NCBI RefSeq assembly: GCF_019793435.1
Contig: NZ_JAILYH010000016.1
Coordinates: 1 to 64,000, forward strand
DNA: 64,000 bases
Direction of reading: 5' to 3'
Source: Rhizobium redzepovicii
GTDB taxonomy: Bacteria; Pseudomonadota; Alphaproteobacteria; Rhizobiales; Rhizobiaceae
Shown: positions 8,592-17,094 of the stretch, piece by piece
Position numbering within the stretch: position 1 is the first letter of the stretch
Layout of the letters: every line of letters begins with the position of its first letter
Made by a program: the position numbers and the translations under genes
The notes under the pieces: model-generated
Database searches by the model: none
Told to the model about the DNA's origin: nothing
The model's input: the letters and a program-made list of their open reading frames with translations, nothing else

Positions 8592-9536
8592 ATGTCGGAT
8601 CTATTCGTCAGCGTAATCTTTTCCTCCTACAATGGCGCCAGCCGCCGGCTGCGCCATACTTTGGATTCCTTGGTGCGCCAGGAGCTTCCGCATGATCGAT
8701 GGGAACTGATTGCTGTCGACAACAACAGCAATGACGACACGTTTGATCTTTTGACCTCGTATAGCGACAAGCTCCCCATCACGATCCTGCAGCAGCGCAA
8801 GCCGGGAAAGTCCGGGGCGCTGAATTTCGCTCTGGATCGGGTGAAGGGCGATCTCGTCGTCTTTACCGATGACGATGTTCGCGCCGAACCCAACTGGCTG
8901 AAAGCCATCGTCGACTGCGCTGCCGCCCACCCGGGTTATGGCGTCTTCGGCGGCAGAATCGTCCCCGATTGGGAAAGAGAACCAAAAGACCCTTTCATCG
9001 AGTGGATCCCTATGGGCTCCACCTTTGCGATCGTCGATGAAACGCAGAGCGGGCCGTGTGACCCGACAAAAGTCTGGGGTCCGAATACGATCATTCGGCG
9101 GGAACTGCTGGGATCCAGCGTGCGCTACCGCGAAGATATCGGTCCTCTTCCCGGAAAGTTATTTGCCATGGGTGAAGATGCGGAAATCATCATTCGCCTG
9201 GCGGCAAATGGCGCCAAATCCTACCGATGCGCCGAAGCCGTGGTTCATCACTGGATTCCTGCATCGAGCGTCACCGAAGATTGGGTGCAGAAACGCGGCG
9301 AGCGTCTTGGCTATGGCATGCCGGCGCTGTTTCCCGACGAGGTGCCTGGAGGAGTGAGGTTAAGCGGCGTTCCGCTTCCGACCTGGATCGAAAGCGCGCA
9401 ATGGGCATTCCGGGCAGGCACGCTTTATCTCTTGCCGCAATCCAAGAAGCGTTTCTGGGCTATCTGGAAGTATTACTACATGCGGGGGTATCGTGCGGGA
9501 ATTCGCCGATATGCGCCTCAGACGCTGGCGCGGTGA
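8592..9536 (+). CDS. GT2 family glycosyltransferase (EPS side chain or backbone)
   Basis: This 314-residue inverting GT-A enzyme has the N-terminal VSVIFSSYNG, the nucleotide-binding AVDNNSNDDT, the DXD-type DDD at 93-95 (VVFTDDDV), and an acidic GEDAEI near residue 195 that fits the catalytic base position. It probably transfers glucose from UDP-glucose onto the growing lipid-linked subunit. It belongs to the pssG/H/I group by location. The exact linkage cannot be read from sequence. It lies in the same operon as its neighbours, with 24 bp to the next gene. Confidence 0.8.
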   Translation: MSDLFVSVIFSSYNGASRRLRHTLDSLVRQELPHDRWELIAVDNNSNDDTFDLLTSYSDKLPITILQQRKPGKSGALNFALDRVKGDLVVFTDDDVRAEPNWLKAIVDCAAAHPGYGVFGGRIVPDWEREPKDPFIEWIPMGSTFAIVDETQSGPCDPTKVWGPNTIIRRELLGSSVRYREDIGPLPGKLFAMGEDAEIIIRLAANGAKSYRCAEAVVHHWIPASSVTEDWVQKRGERLGYGMPALFPDEVPGGVRLSGVPLPTWIESAQWAFRAGTLYLLPQSKKRFWAIWKYYYMRGYRAGIRRYAPQTLAR

Positions 9537-9560
9537 TCGATTGATCCAGGAGGCGGTAAT

Positions 9561-10445
9561 TTGAAGCTCTCGGTGCTCATCAATAATTACAATTATGGTC
9601 GCTTTCTCGGCCCATGCATCGATAGCGTGCTGTCGCAGACCTACCCTGACTTCGAAGTGGTGGTGGTCGACGACGGATCGACGGATGATTCCCGCGAGAT
9701 TCTTGCCTCCTACGGGGATCGGATTCTGGCTGTATTAAAGGAGAACGGCGGTCAGGCCTCGAGCTTCAATGCAGGTTTTGCTGCCGCAAGCGGCGATATC
9801 CTTTTTCTCCTCGACGCCGACGATACGTTTTTGCCCGGGAAACTTGCGCGGACCGCCGAGATCTACGATCGCAACGAGATCGACTGGTGTTTCGACCGGG
9901 TGACGACCGAGGAAGGCGACCAGCCTTCTGCAGAACTGCAAGTGACGCTCTTCGACAAGCGGGACACGCTTCGCAAGGGCGGCTTTCCCTCGCTTCCGGT
10001 GCCGACATCGGGCCTGAGCTTCCGCCGCAGCCTGCTCGCCCAGATATTGCCAATGACCGTCGCGGCAGACGTCGTCCTCAGCGACAATTATATCAAGTTT
10101 GCCGCAGCCTATCTCGGCCGCGGCGCCATCGTCGAAACACCGCTGACCTTCCAGCGCATTCATGCGTCGAACCGCTATACGGGCACAAGCCGGGCAAAAA
10201 CGCTGCGCCCGCGGATCATGATCGCGACAGGCCTGGAACTGGCGCGCCGATATGATGGGCTGCAGGCACTCGGCAAGAGCCTGGTGGCTGGCGGCATTGC
10301 CGAGACGACATCGCTGCTGAAGCTCAGGAGCGAAGCGCGCAACACGGTGACCGGCGGTCCGTTCGGCGATGCTGCCGCAACCGAGGTGGCCCTGATGGCG
10401 GCGCGCAAGCGTTTGGCAAATATGCTGCGGAAAGGACAGGCATGA
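9561..10445 (+). CDS. GT2 family glycosyltransferase with TTG start
   Basis: This 294-residue GT-A enzyme has the signatures VVVVDDGSTDDS (about 33-44) and the DXD motif LLDADD at 84-88. Translation seems to start at a TTG, because a very strong ribosome binding site (AGGAGGCGG) sits right upstream and no ATG matches the conserved N-terminus LSVLINNYNYG. Its stop overlaps the next gene's ATG (ATGA). It probably adds a glucose in the EPS octasaccharide and falls in the pssF/G/H group by position. Confidence 0.8.
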   Translation: MKLSVLINNYNYGRFLGPCIDSVLSQTYPDFEVVVVDDGSTDDSREILASYGDRILAVLKENGGQASSFNAGFAAASGDILFLLDADDTFLPGKLARTAEIYDRNEIDWCFDRVTTEEGDQPSAELQVTLFDKRDTLRKGGFPSLPVPTSGLSFRRSLLAQILPMTVAADVVLSDNYIKFAAAYLGRGAIVETPLTFQRIHASNRYTGTSRAKTLRPRIMIATGLELARRYDGLQALGKSLVAGGIAETTSLLKLRSEARNTVTGGPFGDAAATEVALMAARKRLANMLRKGQA

Positions 10446-11425
10446 ACCAGCAGGAAACCTTCCCGCACTCGTCCGTCGGCACCGATCAGGCAGGTGCTGC
10501 GCCGTTAAAGATCGCCGTCGGGGTGCTGACCTATCGGCGTCTGGACGGAATTGCCAAGCTGCTTGACGTCATGACGCGCCAGATCAGGCACCCGGCCCGC
10601 CCCTATCATCTCACCATGGTGATCGTCGACAATGATGCGGCCGGCAGCGCCAAGGCAACGGTGGAAGGCTTTGGACAGACAGGCGCCTACGACCTGATCT
10701 ACGTCGTCGAGCAAAACCAGGGCATCCCTTTTGCGCGCAACCGCGCGCTGGATTCGGCACCGCCCGGCACCGACCTCTTCTGCTTTCTCGACGATGACGA
10801 ATGGCCGGACGACGGCTGGCTGGACGCCATGCTGGAGACCCGCGAGAAAAACCGCGCCGATTGCGTCTACGGCCCCGTCCAGCCGGTCTATCCCGAAAAC
10901 CCGCCGGAATATTTCATCAAGGCCAGGGTATTCGAACGCAGGAAGAACACCGACGGCCAGCGCATCGGTTATGCGGCCTCGAACAACGTCATGTTCGACT
11001 ATCCGCTGATCCGCTCATGGAATCTTCGTTTTGAGGAAAAGATGCGCTTCACCGGCGGCACGGATTATCTGTTCTTCAATCAGGCCATCCGCCGCGGCAT
11101 GCAGATTTTCTGGGCTGACAAGGCCCTTGTCTATGACATCGTTCCCGCGAACCGGATGACCTGGAAATGGGTCTTGCAAAGACAGTACCGACTAGGCAAC
11201 ACCTTCGCCGTCAGCGAAGTTCTGCATGGCAACCTCAAGCGCCGGATCTATCGCGCCGCCTATGGCGCCACGAGGGTCGTGCTCGGACTGGTCATGCTGC
11301 CGGCGATCTTGATTTCACCTTACTGGGGCATGCGCGCCCTCACCCATGTTCTGCGCGGCGCCGGCATGGTTAATGGGATCCTCGGACATGCCTATCAGGA
11401 ATACAAGCCCAATGCCGCCCACTGA
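10442..11425 (+). CDS. GT2 family glycosyltransferase, ExoM-like (candidate PssC)
   Basis: This 327-residue enzyme has an ExoM-type GT2 core: IAVGVLTYRR near residue 25, MVIVDNDAAG near 60, and the DXD motif FLDDDE at 116-120. A hydrophobic C-terminal segment (about 272-300) is probably membrane-bound. In R. leguminosarum the gene directly before pssD-pssE is pssC, the second glucuronosyltransferase, and this protein holds that position. The assignment is positional, not proven. The start overlaps the preceding gene by four bases. Confidence 0.8.
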   Translation: MNQQETFPHSSVGTDQAGAAPLKIAVGVLTYRRLDGIAKLLDVMTRQIRHPARPYHLTMVIVDNDAAGSAKATVEGFGQTGAYDLIYVVEQNQGIPFARNRALDSAPPGTDLFCFLDDDEWPDDGWLDAMLETREKNRADCVYGPVQPVYPENPPEYFIKARVFERRKNTDGQRIGYAASNNVMFDYPLIRSWNLRFEEKMRFTGGTDYLFFNQAIRRGMQIFWADKALVYDIVPANRMTWKWVLQRQYRLGNTFAVSEVLHGNLKRRIYRAAYGATRVVLGLVMLPAILISPYWGMRALTHVLRGAGMVNGILGHAYQEYKPNAAH

Positions 11426-11444
11426 TATTATTTGCGGAAGCGCT

Positions 11445-11472
11445 CTTGGAGACGTCCTGGCTGTTACTATGT
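11445..11472 (+). promoter_or_regulatory. candidate sigma-70-type promoter ahead of pssD-pssE
   Basis: CTTGGA at 11445-11450 and CTATGT at 11467-11472 are separated by 16 bp. This resembles the alphaproteobacterial CTTGAC-N17-CTATAT consensus with one short spacer. It lies in the 209-bp gap between the GT2 gene and pssD, the largest gap among the rightward EPS genes. Sequence match only. Confidence 0.3.
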
Positions 11473-11634
11473 TTCAGCCAAAAGCATCATGCCTAATAAC
11501 ATCGATGAACTTGATGGCTTCAACCAGCCGGGCGAAGAATGGTACACTCCTGCTGAACCATCGTGACACAACCGCTGTTCGGACAGAACGGTTTTTCTCT
11601 CTTACCGCCGGTCAATCATAGGAGATGCCTGTCT

Positions 11635-12093
11635 ATGACTGAGAAAAGATTAAAGGTTCTCGCTGCCTCGTCAGGCGGCGGCCATTGGGAGCAGCTGATG
11701 GCCATGCGCGGCGCGTTCGAGGGCTGCGATATCGTCTTTGCAACGACCATTCCCGGATTGCTTGCCAAATATGATATTCGCGACGGGCTGGTCCTTCCCG
11801 ATTGCAACCGCGACTCGATTACCATGTCGATCCGGTGCTTTTTCAGCGCCTTCGCCATCGTTATCAAGCAGAGGCCCGATGTCGTCATTTCCACAGGTGC
11901 CGCGCCCGGGCTTTTTTGCCTGCTTGCCGGCAAATTGACGGGCAAGCGAACGATCTGGATCGACAGCGTCGCCAATGTCGAGAAGCTGTCGTTGTCGGGG
12001 AAATTGGCTGGCCGTATCGCGACGCTGTGGCTGACGCAATGGCAACATTTGTCGCGGCCTGATGGCCCCCACTACGCAGGAGCTGTGCTTTGA
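11635..12093 (+). CDS. pssD: PssD, membrane-anchor subunit of the glucuronosyltransferase (Alg14-like)
   Basis: This 152-residue protein opens with LKVLAASSGGGHWEQL, the glycine-rich start of the Alg14/PssD/Cps14F family. It contains VVISTGAAPGLFCLLAGKL and a hydrophobic stretch for membrane attachment. It has no catalytic lobe of its own. PssD recruits PssE to the inner membrane, and together they add the first glucuronic acid to the lipid-linked glucose. ATG 11635 has GGAG at good spacing. It overlaps pssE by four bases, as expected for obligate partners. Confidence 0.92.
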   Translation: MTEKRLKVLAASSGGGHWEQLMAMRGAFEGCDIVFATTIPGLLAKYDIRDGLVLPDCNRDSITMSIRCFFSAFAIVIKQRPDVVISTGAAPGLFCLLAGKLTGKRTIWIDSVANVEKLSLSGKLAGRIATLWLTQWQHLSRPDGPHYAGAVL

Positions 12094-12566
12094 TCCTTGT
12101 CACCGTCGGAACGCAGCTGCCGTTCGATCGCCTCGTCAAGGCTGTCGACACTTTCGCAAAGGAACTGTCCAGACCGGTTCTGGCGCAGATCGGCAAGGGC
12201 ACCTACACGCCACAGAATATGAAATGGATCAAGAATATCGAGCCGGCGGACTTCGACCGGGTCTTTTTCGATGCAAGCGTCATCGTCTCTCATGCGGGAA
12301 TCGGCACTGTGCTGACCGCGAAACGTTTTGGAAAACCGATCATTCTCGTGCCCCGGCAGGCATCCCTCGGCGAGCATCGCAACGATCACCAGCTTGCCAC
12401 GGTAGGCCAGCTCGCGGGCCGGCCAGGCATCTATGTCGCGCATAGCGACGATGATCTCAGGAACTATCTTCTCGACGATCTGGACAGCCCCTCTCACGAG
12501 GATCCGTCCGAGCTTGGACGGGCTTCGCTGGTCAACTACCTTAAAGGCTATCTCGCGACAGTCTGA
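12090..12566 (+). CDS. pssE: PssE, catalytic subunit of the glucuronosyltransferase (Alg13-like)
   Basis: This 158-residue half-GT-B domain of the Alg13 type has ILVTVGTQLPFDRLV at the start and the donor-binding VIVSHAGIGTVL and PIILVPRQASLGEHRNDHQ. It works as a heterodimer with PssD, using UDP-glucuronic acid, the product of exo5 (28139). The start codon is TTG at 12090, overlapping the pssD stop, with AGGAG upstream. It is the last gene of the rightward EPS block and is followed by a decayed palindromic repeat. Confidence 0.92.
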   Translation: MILVTVGTQLPFDRLVKAVDTFAKELSRPVLAQIGKGTYTPQNMKWIKNIEPADFDRVFFDASVIVSHAGIGTVLTAKRFGKPIILVPRQASLGEHRNDHQLATVGQLAGRPGIYVAHSDDDLRNYLLDDLDSPSHEDPSELGRASLVNYLKGYLATV

Positions 12567-12578
12567 ACCGGCAACGCG

Positions 12579-12613
12579 CTAAAGAGCGTCGCATCAAATT
12601 TGATTCATGCAAC
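12579..12613. repeat. copy 1 of a short palindromic intergenic repeat (partly decayed)
   Basis: CTAAAGAGCGTCGCATCAAA and the following ATTTGATTCATGC match the better-preserved palindrome at 63354-63396. The right arm here is degraded. It sits between the convergent pssE and the SGNH hydrolase gene, a typical place for a bidirectional terminator or rhizobial intergenic repeat. Confidence 0.6.
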
Positions 12614-12659
12614 GAGCTTCGCCGCCTTGCGGACGGCGCTATCGGCAAGCAGGGAGCTT

Positions 12660-13355
12660 TCATTCGTTGCAATTGCCGCCGGCAATATGTTTGACAAGTT
12701 CCGGCACGATGATTTCGGCTGCAATGTCAGGCAGGGGATGGGCGCCATCAGGAATTGCCGCGGCCAGATCCCCCGGCGTCAGACGCTGCCAGTTCGGCCG
12801 GTGGTCGACAAACTCGAGACCGCGTTTTTCTGCTTCCGCCCGATGGGCCGAGATGTAGCTGCCAACAAACGGACGGATCAGTCCACGCAGTCCCGAAAAT
12901 GGATTCATCGCCATGACGATGATCCGCGCTTGCGGCAGGCGCTGCCGAAGCTGGTCGAGGATGTCGCCGATATCCTGTCGGCTTTGCGCAAGCGACACGA
13001 ACCGCTGCAATGCTGCGTCGTTAGCGTAAAGCTCGATCAGAACGACATCCGGCTGTTCGGCAACGACGCGATCAATCTGGGTCAGAGCCCAGAGCGACGT
13101 CTCCCCACTCTTTGCAACGCTCTCGATTTTCACCGGCCTCTGCAAGCAGGCTGCAAGCCTTGTCTTGAGAGCGGGCTGCCACCCTCCTCGGGCCGTCAAC
13201 GATGTTCCGAAAGCTACTATTTTCAACGGCGAGGAATTTTCGGCATAACCGCTTTTCGGGGCCGAGAGCATCACCAGACACGCCAAAAGCAGAAGCCATC
13301 CATAGGTCGGTCGTCTCTCGATTGGCAGCATTCGCCAAAGCCGCAAACTTGTCAT
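12660..13355 (-). CDS. exported SGNH/GDSL-type hydrolase (acetylesterase I-like)
   Basis: About 231 residues. A signal peptide (hydrophobic YGWLLLLACLVMLSAP) is followed by an SGNH core: VAFGTSLTARGGW (block I serine), LIELYANDA (block III-like asparagine) and a C-terminal DGAHPLPDIAAE (block V Asp/His). Such periplasmic enzymes remove or transfer acyl groups, and here the likely target is the acetylated EPS (inference). The start is uncertain: ATG 13355 begins a plausible signal peptide, while ATG 13421 has a better ribosome binding site. It is convergent with pssE and 154 bp from prsE. Confidence 0.7.
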   Translation of the reverse strand: MTSLRLWRMLPIERRPTYGWLLLLACLVMLSAPKSGYAENSSPLKIVAFGTSLTARGGWQPALKTRLAACLQRPVKIESVAKSGETSLWALTQIDRVVAEQPDVVLIELYANDAALQRFVSLAQSRQDIGDILDQLRQRLPQARIIVMAMNPFSGLRGLIRPFVGSYISAHRAEAEKRGLEFVDHRPNWQRLTPGDLAAAIPDGAHPLPDIAAEIIVPELVKHIAGGNCNE

Positions 13356-13509
13356 GGAGGAATCATATCTCAGCGGGACCGGTAGGTCACGCGTCAGAAC
13401 TCCGGCTGGACGGGCAGCCATGCCCTTCTTCAACCAAGCTGCAGCCGCCTTGAGACAATGTCATGACGATGACCGCTCACGCCGCTTGTGACGCGGCACG
13501 GCCGCGCCA

Positions 13510-14817
13510 TCACTCCTCACGAAATACATGCTGCATCTGATCGGTCAGCGGCTTCGTCAGATAGGAAATAACTGTTCTGTCGGCGATCTTGATGAAGACT
13601 TCGGCCGGCATGCCAGGATAGAGCTTTATCGACTTCAGCTTGGCGATGCTTGCAGCCTCCGGCTTGACGCGAAGGGGATAATAGCTGATGCCCGTCCGCT
13701 CATCCTTGACGACATCGGGCGCAATCGACGTGATCTCGCCGCGTACATCAGGCGTCGTGCGCTGATCAAAGGCGCTGAACCGCACGTCGACGGGCTGGCC
13801 GACGTGAAGCTGGTCGATATCGCGCGTAGCGACTCTCGCCTCAACGGTAAGATCTTCATTTTCGGGAACGACGAGCATCAGGGTCTCACCCGGATTGACG
13901 ACGCCGTTGACCGTGTGAATGGAAAGCTCGTGGACACGCCCGCTGAGCGGCGCGACAATGTCGAGACGGCGGAGTTGATCGAGCGCGGTTCCGCGGCGCT
14001 CTTCATTTTCGGCGATCTTCGCCTCGACGTCGGTCAGTTCCTTGGCGATCTCCGAACGGCGATCCTCGTCCAGCTGGAGCGACTGGCGATCGATCTCGAT
14101 TGCCTTGCCTTCGGCCTCGGCCTTTGCAGCGATTTCCTGGCCGCTATTGCCCTGAAGGTCGGCGCGGGCGCGCTTGAGTGCATTCAAACGCTGCAGCGTG
14201 ACCAGCCCCTTCTTGTAGAGCGTATCGACGCCTTCGAGCTCTTGTTCGATCAGGCTGAGGGAATCATTGGTGGCGTTGATCTGAACGACCAACCCCTTGA
14301 TCTGCTCGGCCAGCTGGTCTTTGCGCGACGCCAACTGGCTCTTCATTCCCACAAGCGCCGACCTGCGGCTGTCGAACAATTTCGTCTCGCCGTCGAGCAG
14401 ATCCCGCGCCGCGGTGCTGGATGTCAGATCGCTGATGTTTTCCTCGACATCGAATGACTCGGCGTCGATCCGTTCGGCCTTCAGACGGGCACGGCGCGCA
14501 TAAAGCTGAGCGAGTGTGCTTTCGACGATCGAAAGCTGTGCTTTTGTCGTCGTGCCATCGAGCTGTATCAGGATCTGTCCAGCCGTCACATGGTCATTTT
14601 CGGAGACCAGCAGTTTCGACACGATACCGCCGGTCAGGTGCTGGATCTTCTTGACGTCGCCGTTGACGACGACCACGCCTTCGCCGATGACGGCGCTCGA
14701 CAGCTCCGTCGTCGCCGCCCAACCACCGATGCCGCAAACGAGAGCTATCGACAACACGCCGACAAGGGCGACATGGCGATTGAGGGAGCGCTTGGATTCA
14801 CTGATGACTTTTCTCAC
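13510..14817 (-). CDS. prsE: PrsE, membrane fusion protein of the type I secretion system
   Basis: This 435-residue HlyD/PrtE family protein has a short cytoplasmic N-terminus, one membrane helix (about 17-38, VALVGVLSIALVCGIGGWAA), a biotinyl-lipoyl half (GGIVSKLLVSENDHV), a long coiled-coil hairpin (about 95-290) and the closing beta-barrel (VVAPLSGRVHELSIHTV). It links the PrsD ATPase to an outer-membrane channel of the TolC type, which is not in the window. In R. leguminosarum PrsDE secretes the EPS glycanases PlyA/PlyB, NodO and the Rap proteins. It is 15 bp behind prsD in one operon. Confidence 0.93.
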   Translation of the reverse strand: MRKVISESKRSLNRHVALVGVLSIALVCGIGGWAATTELSSAVIGEGVVVVNGDVKKIQHLTGGIVSKLLVSENDHVTAGQILIQLDGTTTKAQLSIVESTLAQLYARRARLKAERIDAESFDVEENISDLTSSTAARDLLDGETKLFDSRRSALVGMKSQLASRKDQLAEQIKGLVVQINATNDSLSLIEQELEGVDTLYKKGLVTLQRLNALKRARADLQGNSGQEIAAKAEAEGKAIEIDRQSLQLDEDRRSEIAKELTDVEAKIAENEERRGTALDQLRRLDIVAPLSGRVHELSIHTVNGVVNPGETLMLVVPENEDLTVEARVATRDIDQLHVGQPVDVRFSAFDQRTTPDVRGEITSIAPDVVKDERTGISYYPLRVKPEAASIAKLKSIKLYPGMPAEVFIKIADRTVISYLTKPLTDQMQHVFREE

Positions 14818-14832
14818 AATCTTCCTTCCGGC

Positions 14833-16602
14833 CTATTCAGCCGCATTCATGCCGTCGACCACGACCTTGAGCTGAGCCACGCGATCGGCAATCGGCGTAC
14901 GCGCCGCCGGTTCCGGCCGGCTGACCCGTGCCAGAACTTCCTCCTTCGGACCGAATGCGATCATTCGGCCGTCCTGCATCATCAGCACGAAATCGCAGAC
15001 CGCCAGAACCCCGGACCGATGCGCGATAACGACGACGATGCCGCCGCGTGCGCGCACGCTCATGATCGCGGCGCTCAGCGCCCGCTCGCCTTCCTCATCG
15101 AGGTTGGAGTTCGGTTCATCGAGCACGACGAGGAAGGGCTCGCCGTAAAGCGCTCTTGCAAGCGCGATACGCTGTCTCTGGCCGGCCGAAAGTGCCGCAC
15201 CCCCTTCACCGATTTCGGTTTCGTAACCGTTCGGCAGACGAAGGATGAGATCGTGAACACGCGCCGCCCGCGCCGCGGCGACCACTGCCTCCGGCGACAT
15301 CTCCTTGGCGAAACGGCAGATATTCTGTGCGACGGTTCCTGAGAACAGTTCCACGTCCTGCGGGAGATAACCGATATGCCGGCCAAGTGCGTCGCCATCC
15401 CACTGGTCGAGTGCTGCGCCATCGAGGCGAATGGATCCCCTGACGGTCGGCCAGATGCCCATCATCGCCCGCGCCAGCGACGACTTGCCGGAGGCGCTGT
15501 AGCCGATAACCCCGAGGGCGCTTCCTGCTCTCAGCCCGAAGCTGACATCGGAAATAACCAGGCGCTGGCCTGCCGGCGGCCCGCTTGCCAGCCCCTCGAC
15601 TGTGACCTGCTTGGAAGGCGCTGCGAGCGCCAGCGGTGCCGGGATTTCCGGAATGGTTTTCAGCAGGTTCGCAAGCCGCGCCCAGCTTTGCTGGGCGGAA
15701 ACGAAACCGCGCCAATTCCCGATCGCCGCCTCCACAGGCGCCAGAGCGCGCGATGTCAGAATAGAGCCCGCGATGATAATGCCTGAAGAGGCCTGCCCTT
15801 GAATGACCAGGATCGCGCCGGTCGCAAGTGTTCCCGATTGCAGAGCAATCCGGAAAATCTTCGACAGGGTCGCATATCCGTTGCCGACATCCGACGCCTG
15901 CCGGGTGATGAGCCGATATTCTTCGTTCTTGCGGTCCCAGATTTCAGCCATGGTGCCCGCCATGCCCATGGCGTGAATGACCTCGGAGTTGCGGATCGAG
16001 GTCTGCGCGAAGGCATTGCGCATATTGGCGGCGTCGGACTGCTGTTTTGACAGCGTCCGCGTTCCCTGGTTGGTCAAGAACGTCAGGATGGCGAGAACCA
16101 GCGATCCACCGATCGCAATATATCCGATCGCCGGATGAAACAGAAAGCAGATCACGAGGTAGAAGGGAAGCCACGGCAGATCGAACATCGCCGTCGGGCC
16201 CATGCCGGACAGGAAGGTTCTTATCTGGTCGAAGTCGCGCAACGGCTGAAGCCCGTCCCCGCCGATTTTGACCTTCAGCGGCGCCTTGATGAGCGCCCGG
16301 AACACCCGTCCGTTCACCATCTCGTCGAGCGCACCGGCAACGCGCACGAGCATCCTGCTCCGGAGAACCTCGAACGCGCCCTGGAACGCATAAAGAGCCA
16401 ATGCAAGTATCGCGAGGGCAGCCAGCGTCGGTATGCTTTTGCTCGGAATGACGCGGTCATACACCTCAAGCATGAAAAACGAGCTGGTAAGATAGAGAAT
16501 ATTGATAAGCGCGCTTGCTATGCCGATGAAGACAAGTCCCCCCTTGCACTTCCGCAAGGCTTTGGACGGCTCACTGGCATCGGTCGCTGAACTCTGAAAC
16601 AC
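14833..16602 (-). CDS. prsD: PrsD, type I secretion ABC transporter (permease-ATPase)
   Basis: This 589-residue exporter half has a transmembrane domain (about residues 15-300) and a nucleotide-binding domain with Walker A GYSASGKSS (about 365), signature LSAGQRQRIALARAL (about 470) and Walker B FLVVLDEPNSNLD (about 495). It belongs to the PrtD/HasD type that lacks an N-terminal peptidase domain, so substrates keep C-terminal uncleaved signals. Substrates encoded next door are probably PlyA and RapA2. First gene of the prsD-prsE operon, with a 492-bp gap upstream. Confidence 0.93.
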   Translation of the reverse strand: MFQSSATDASEPSKALRKCKGGLVFIGIASALINILYLTSSFFMLEVYDRVIPSKSIPTLAALAILALALYAFQGAFEVLRSRMLVRVAGALDEMVNGRVFRALIKAPLKVKIGGDGLQPLRDFDQIRTFLSGMGPTAMFDLPWLPFYLVICFLFHPAIGYIAIGGSLVLAILTFLTNQGTRTLSKQQSDAANMRNAFAQTSIRNSEVIHAMGMAGTMAEIWDRKNEEYRLITRQASDVGNGYATLSKIFRIALQSGTLATGAILVIQGQASSGIIIAGSILTSRALAPVEAAIGNWRGFVSAQQSWARLANLLKTIPEIPAPLALAAPSKQVTVEGLASGPPAGQRLVISDVSFGLRAGSALGVIGYSASGKSSLARAMMGIWPTVRGSIRLDGAALDQWDGDALGRHIGYLPQDVELFSGTVAQNICRFAKEMSPEAVVAAARAARVHDLILRLPNGYETEIGEGGAALSAGQRQRIALARALYGEPFLVVLDEPNSNLDEEGERALSAAIMSVRARGGIVVVIAHRSGVLAVCDFVLMMQDGRMIAFGPKEEVLARVSRPEPAARTPIADRVAQLKVVVDGMNAAE

Positions 16603-17094
16603 GAATTAAATCCCTCTCTACCGCATCGCATACAGACAAATAAGCCTGCGTATATCGCAGCTACAGGCCTATCAAGGCCAGACAATGACATAGCTACTTC
16701 GAACGTTCGACACTGGTGCCGAAACCCGCTGACAAGTCCAAAGCTTATTACATGAACCCCACTGAAAAATTACCGAAAATCCCCATTTATAGCGAATGAT
16801 TTCAGAGGCCCTAGCTTAACGCTACGCTAAATATATCGGCCTAAGCAAGGGAAAACCGCAAATCGCCCAATAACGGTTCAAAGAGATGAACATGACGCGC
16901 CCATAGACGCGAGATTTACTGGGTGATTAACTATAAATTCAGTCTATAGTTTGTTCTGATTATGACCCGCAGACATATTTTGCCATCTGCCATCTCGCGC
17001 TTTCGACAGCCTGGCAGCAAGCATCGGCATTGAAGCCGGGAAACGTCAACCGGGCGAACACGATCGATTGACGCTGTCTCAGCGTTGGCGGGCT
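16603..17094. other. intergenic region upstream of prsD, with an inverted repeat
   Basis: No gene is seen in these 492 bp. The stretch is AT-richer than the surrounding genes. It contains a perfect 7-bp inverted repeat, AACTATA (16929-16935) and TATAGTT (16945-16951), with a 9-bp centre. The prsDE promoter is expected in this gap, but no clear sigma-70 hexamer pair stands out. Confidence 0.5.

Noticed and set aside
11346..11621. Small plus-strand frame between the GT2 gene and pssD
   Set aside because: It overlaps the end of the GT2 gene in another frame and has no conserved features. The gap more likely holds a promoter.
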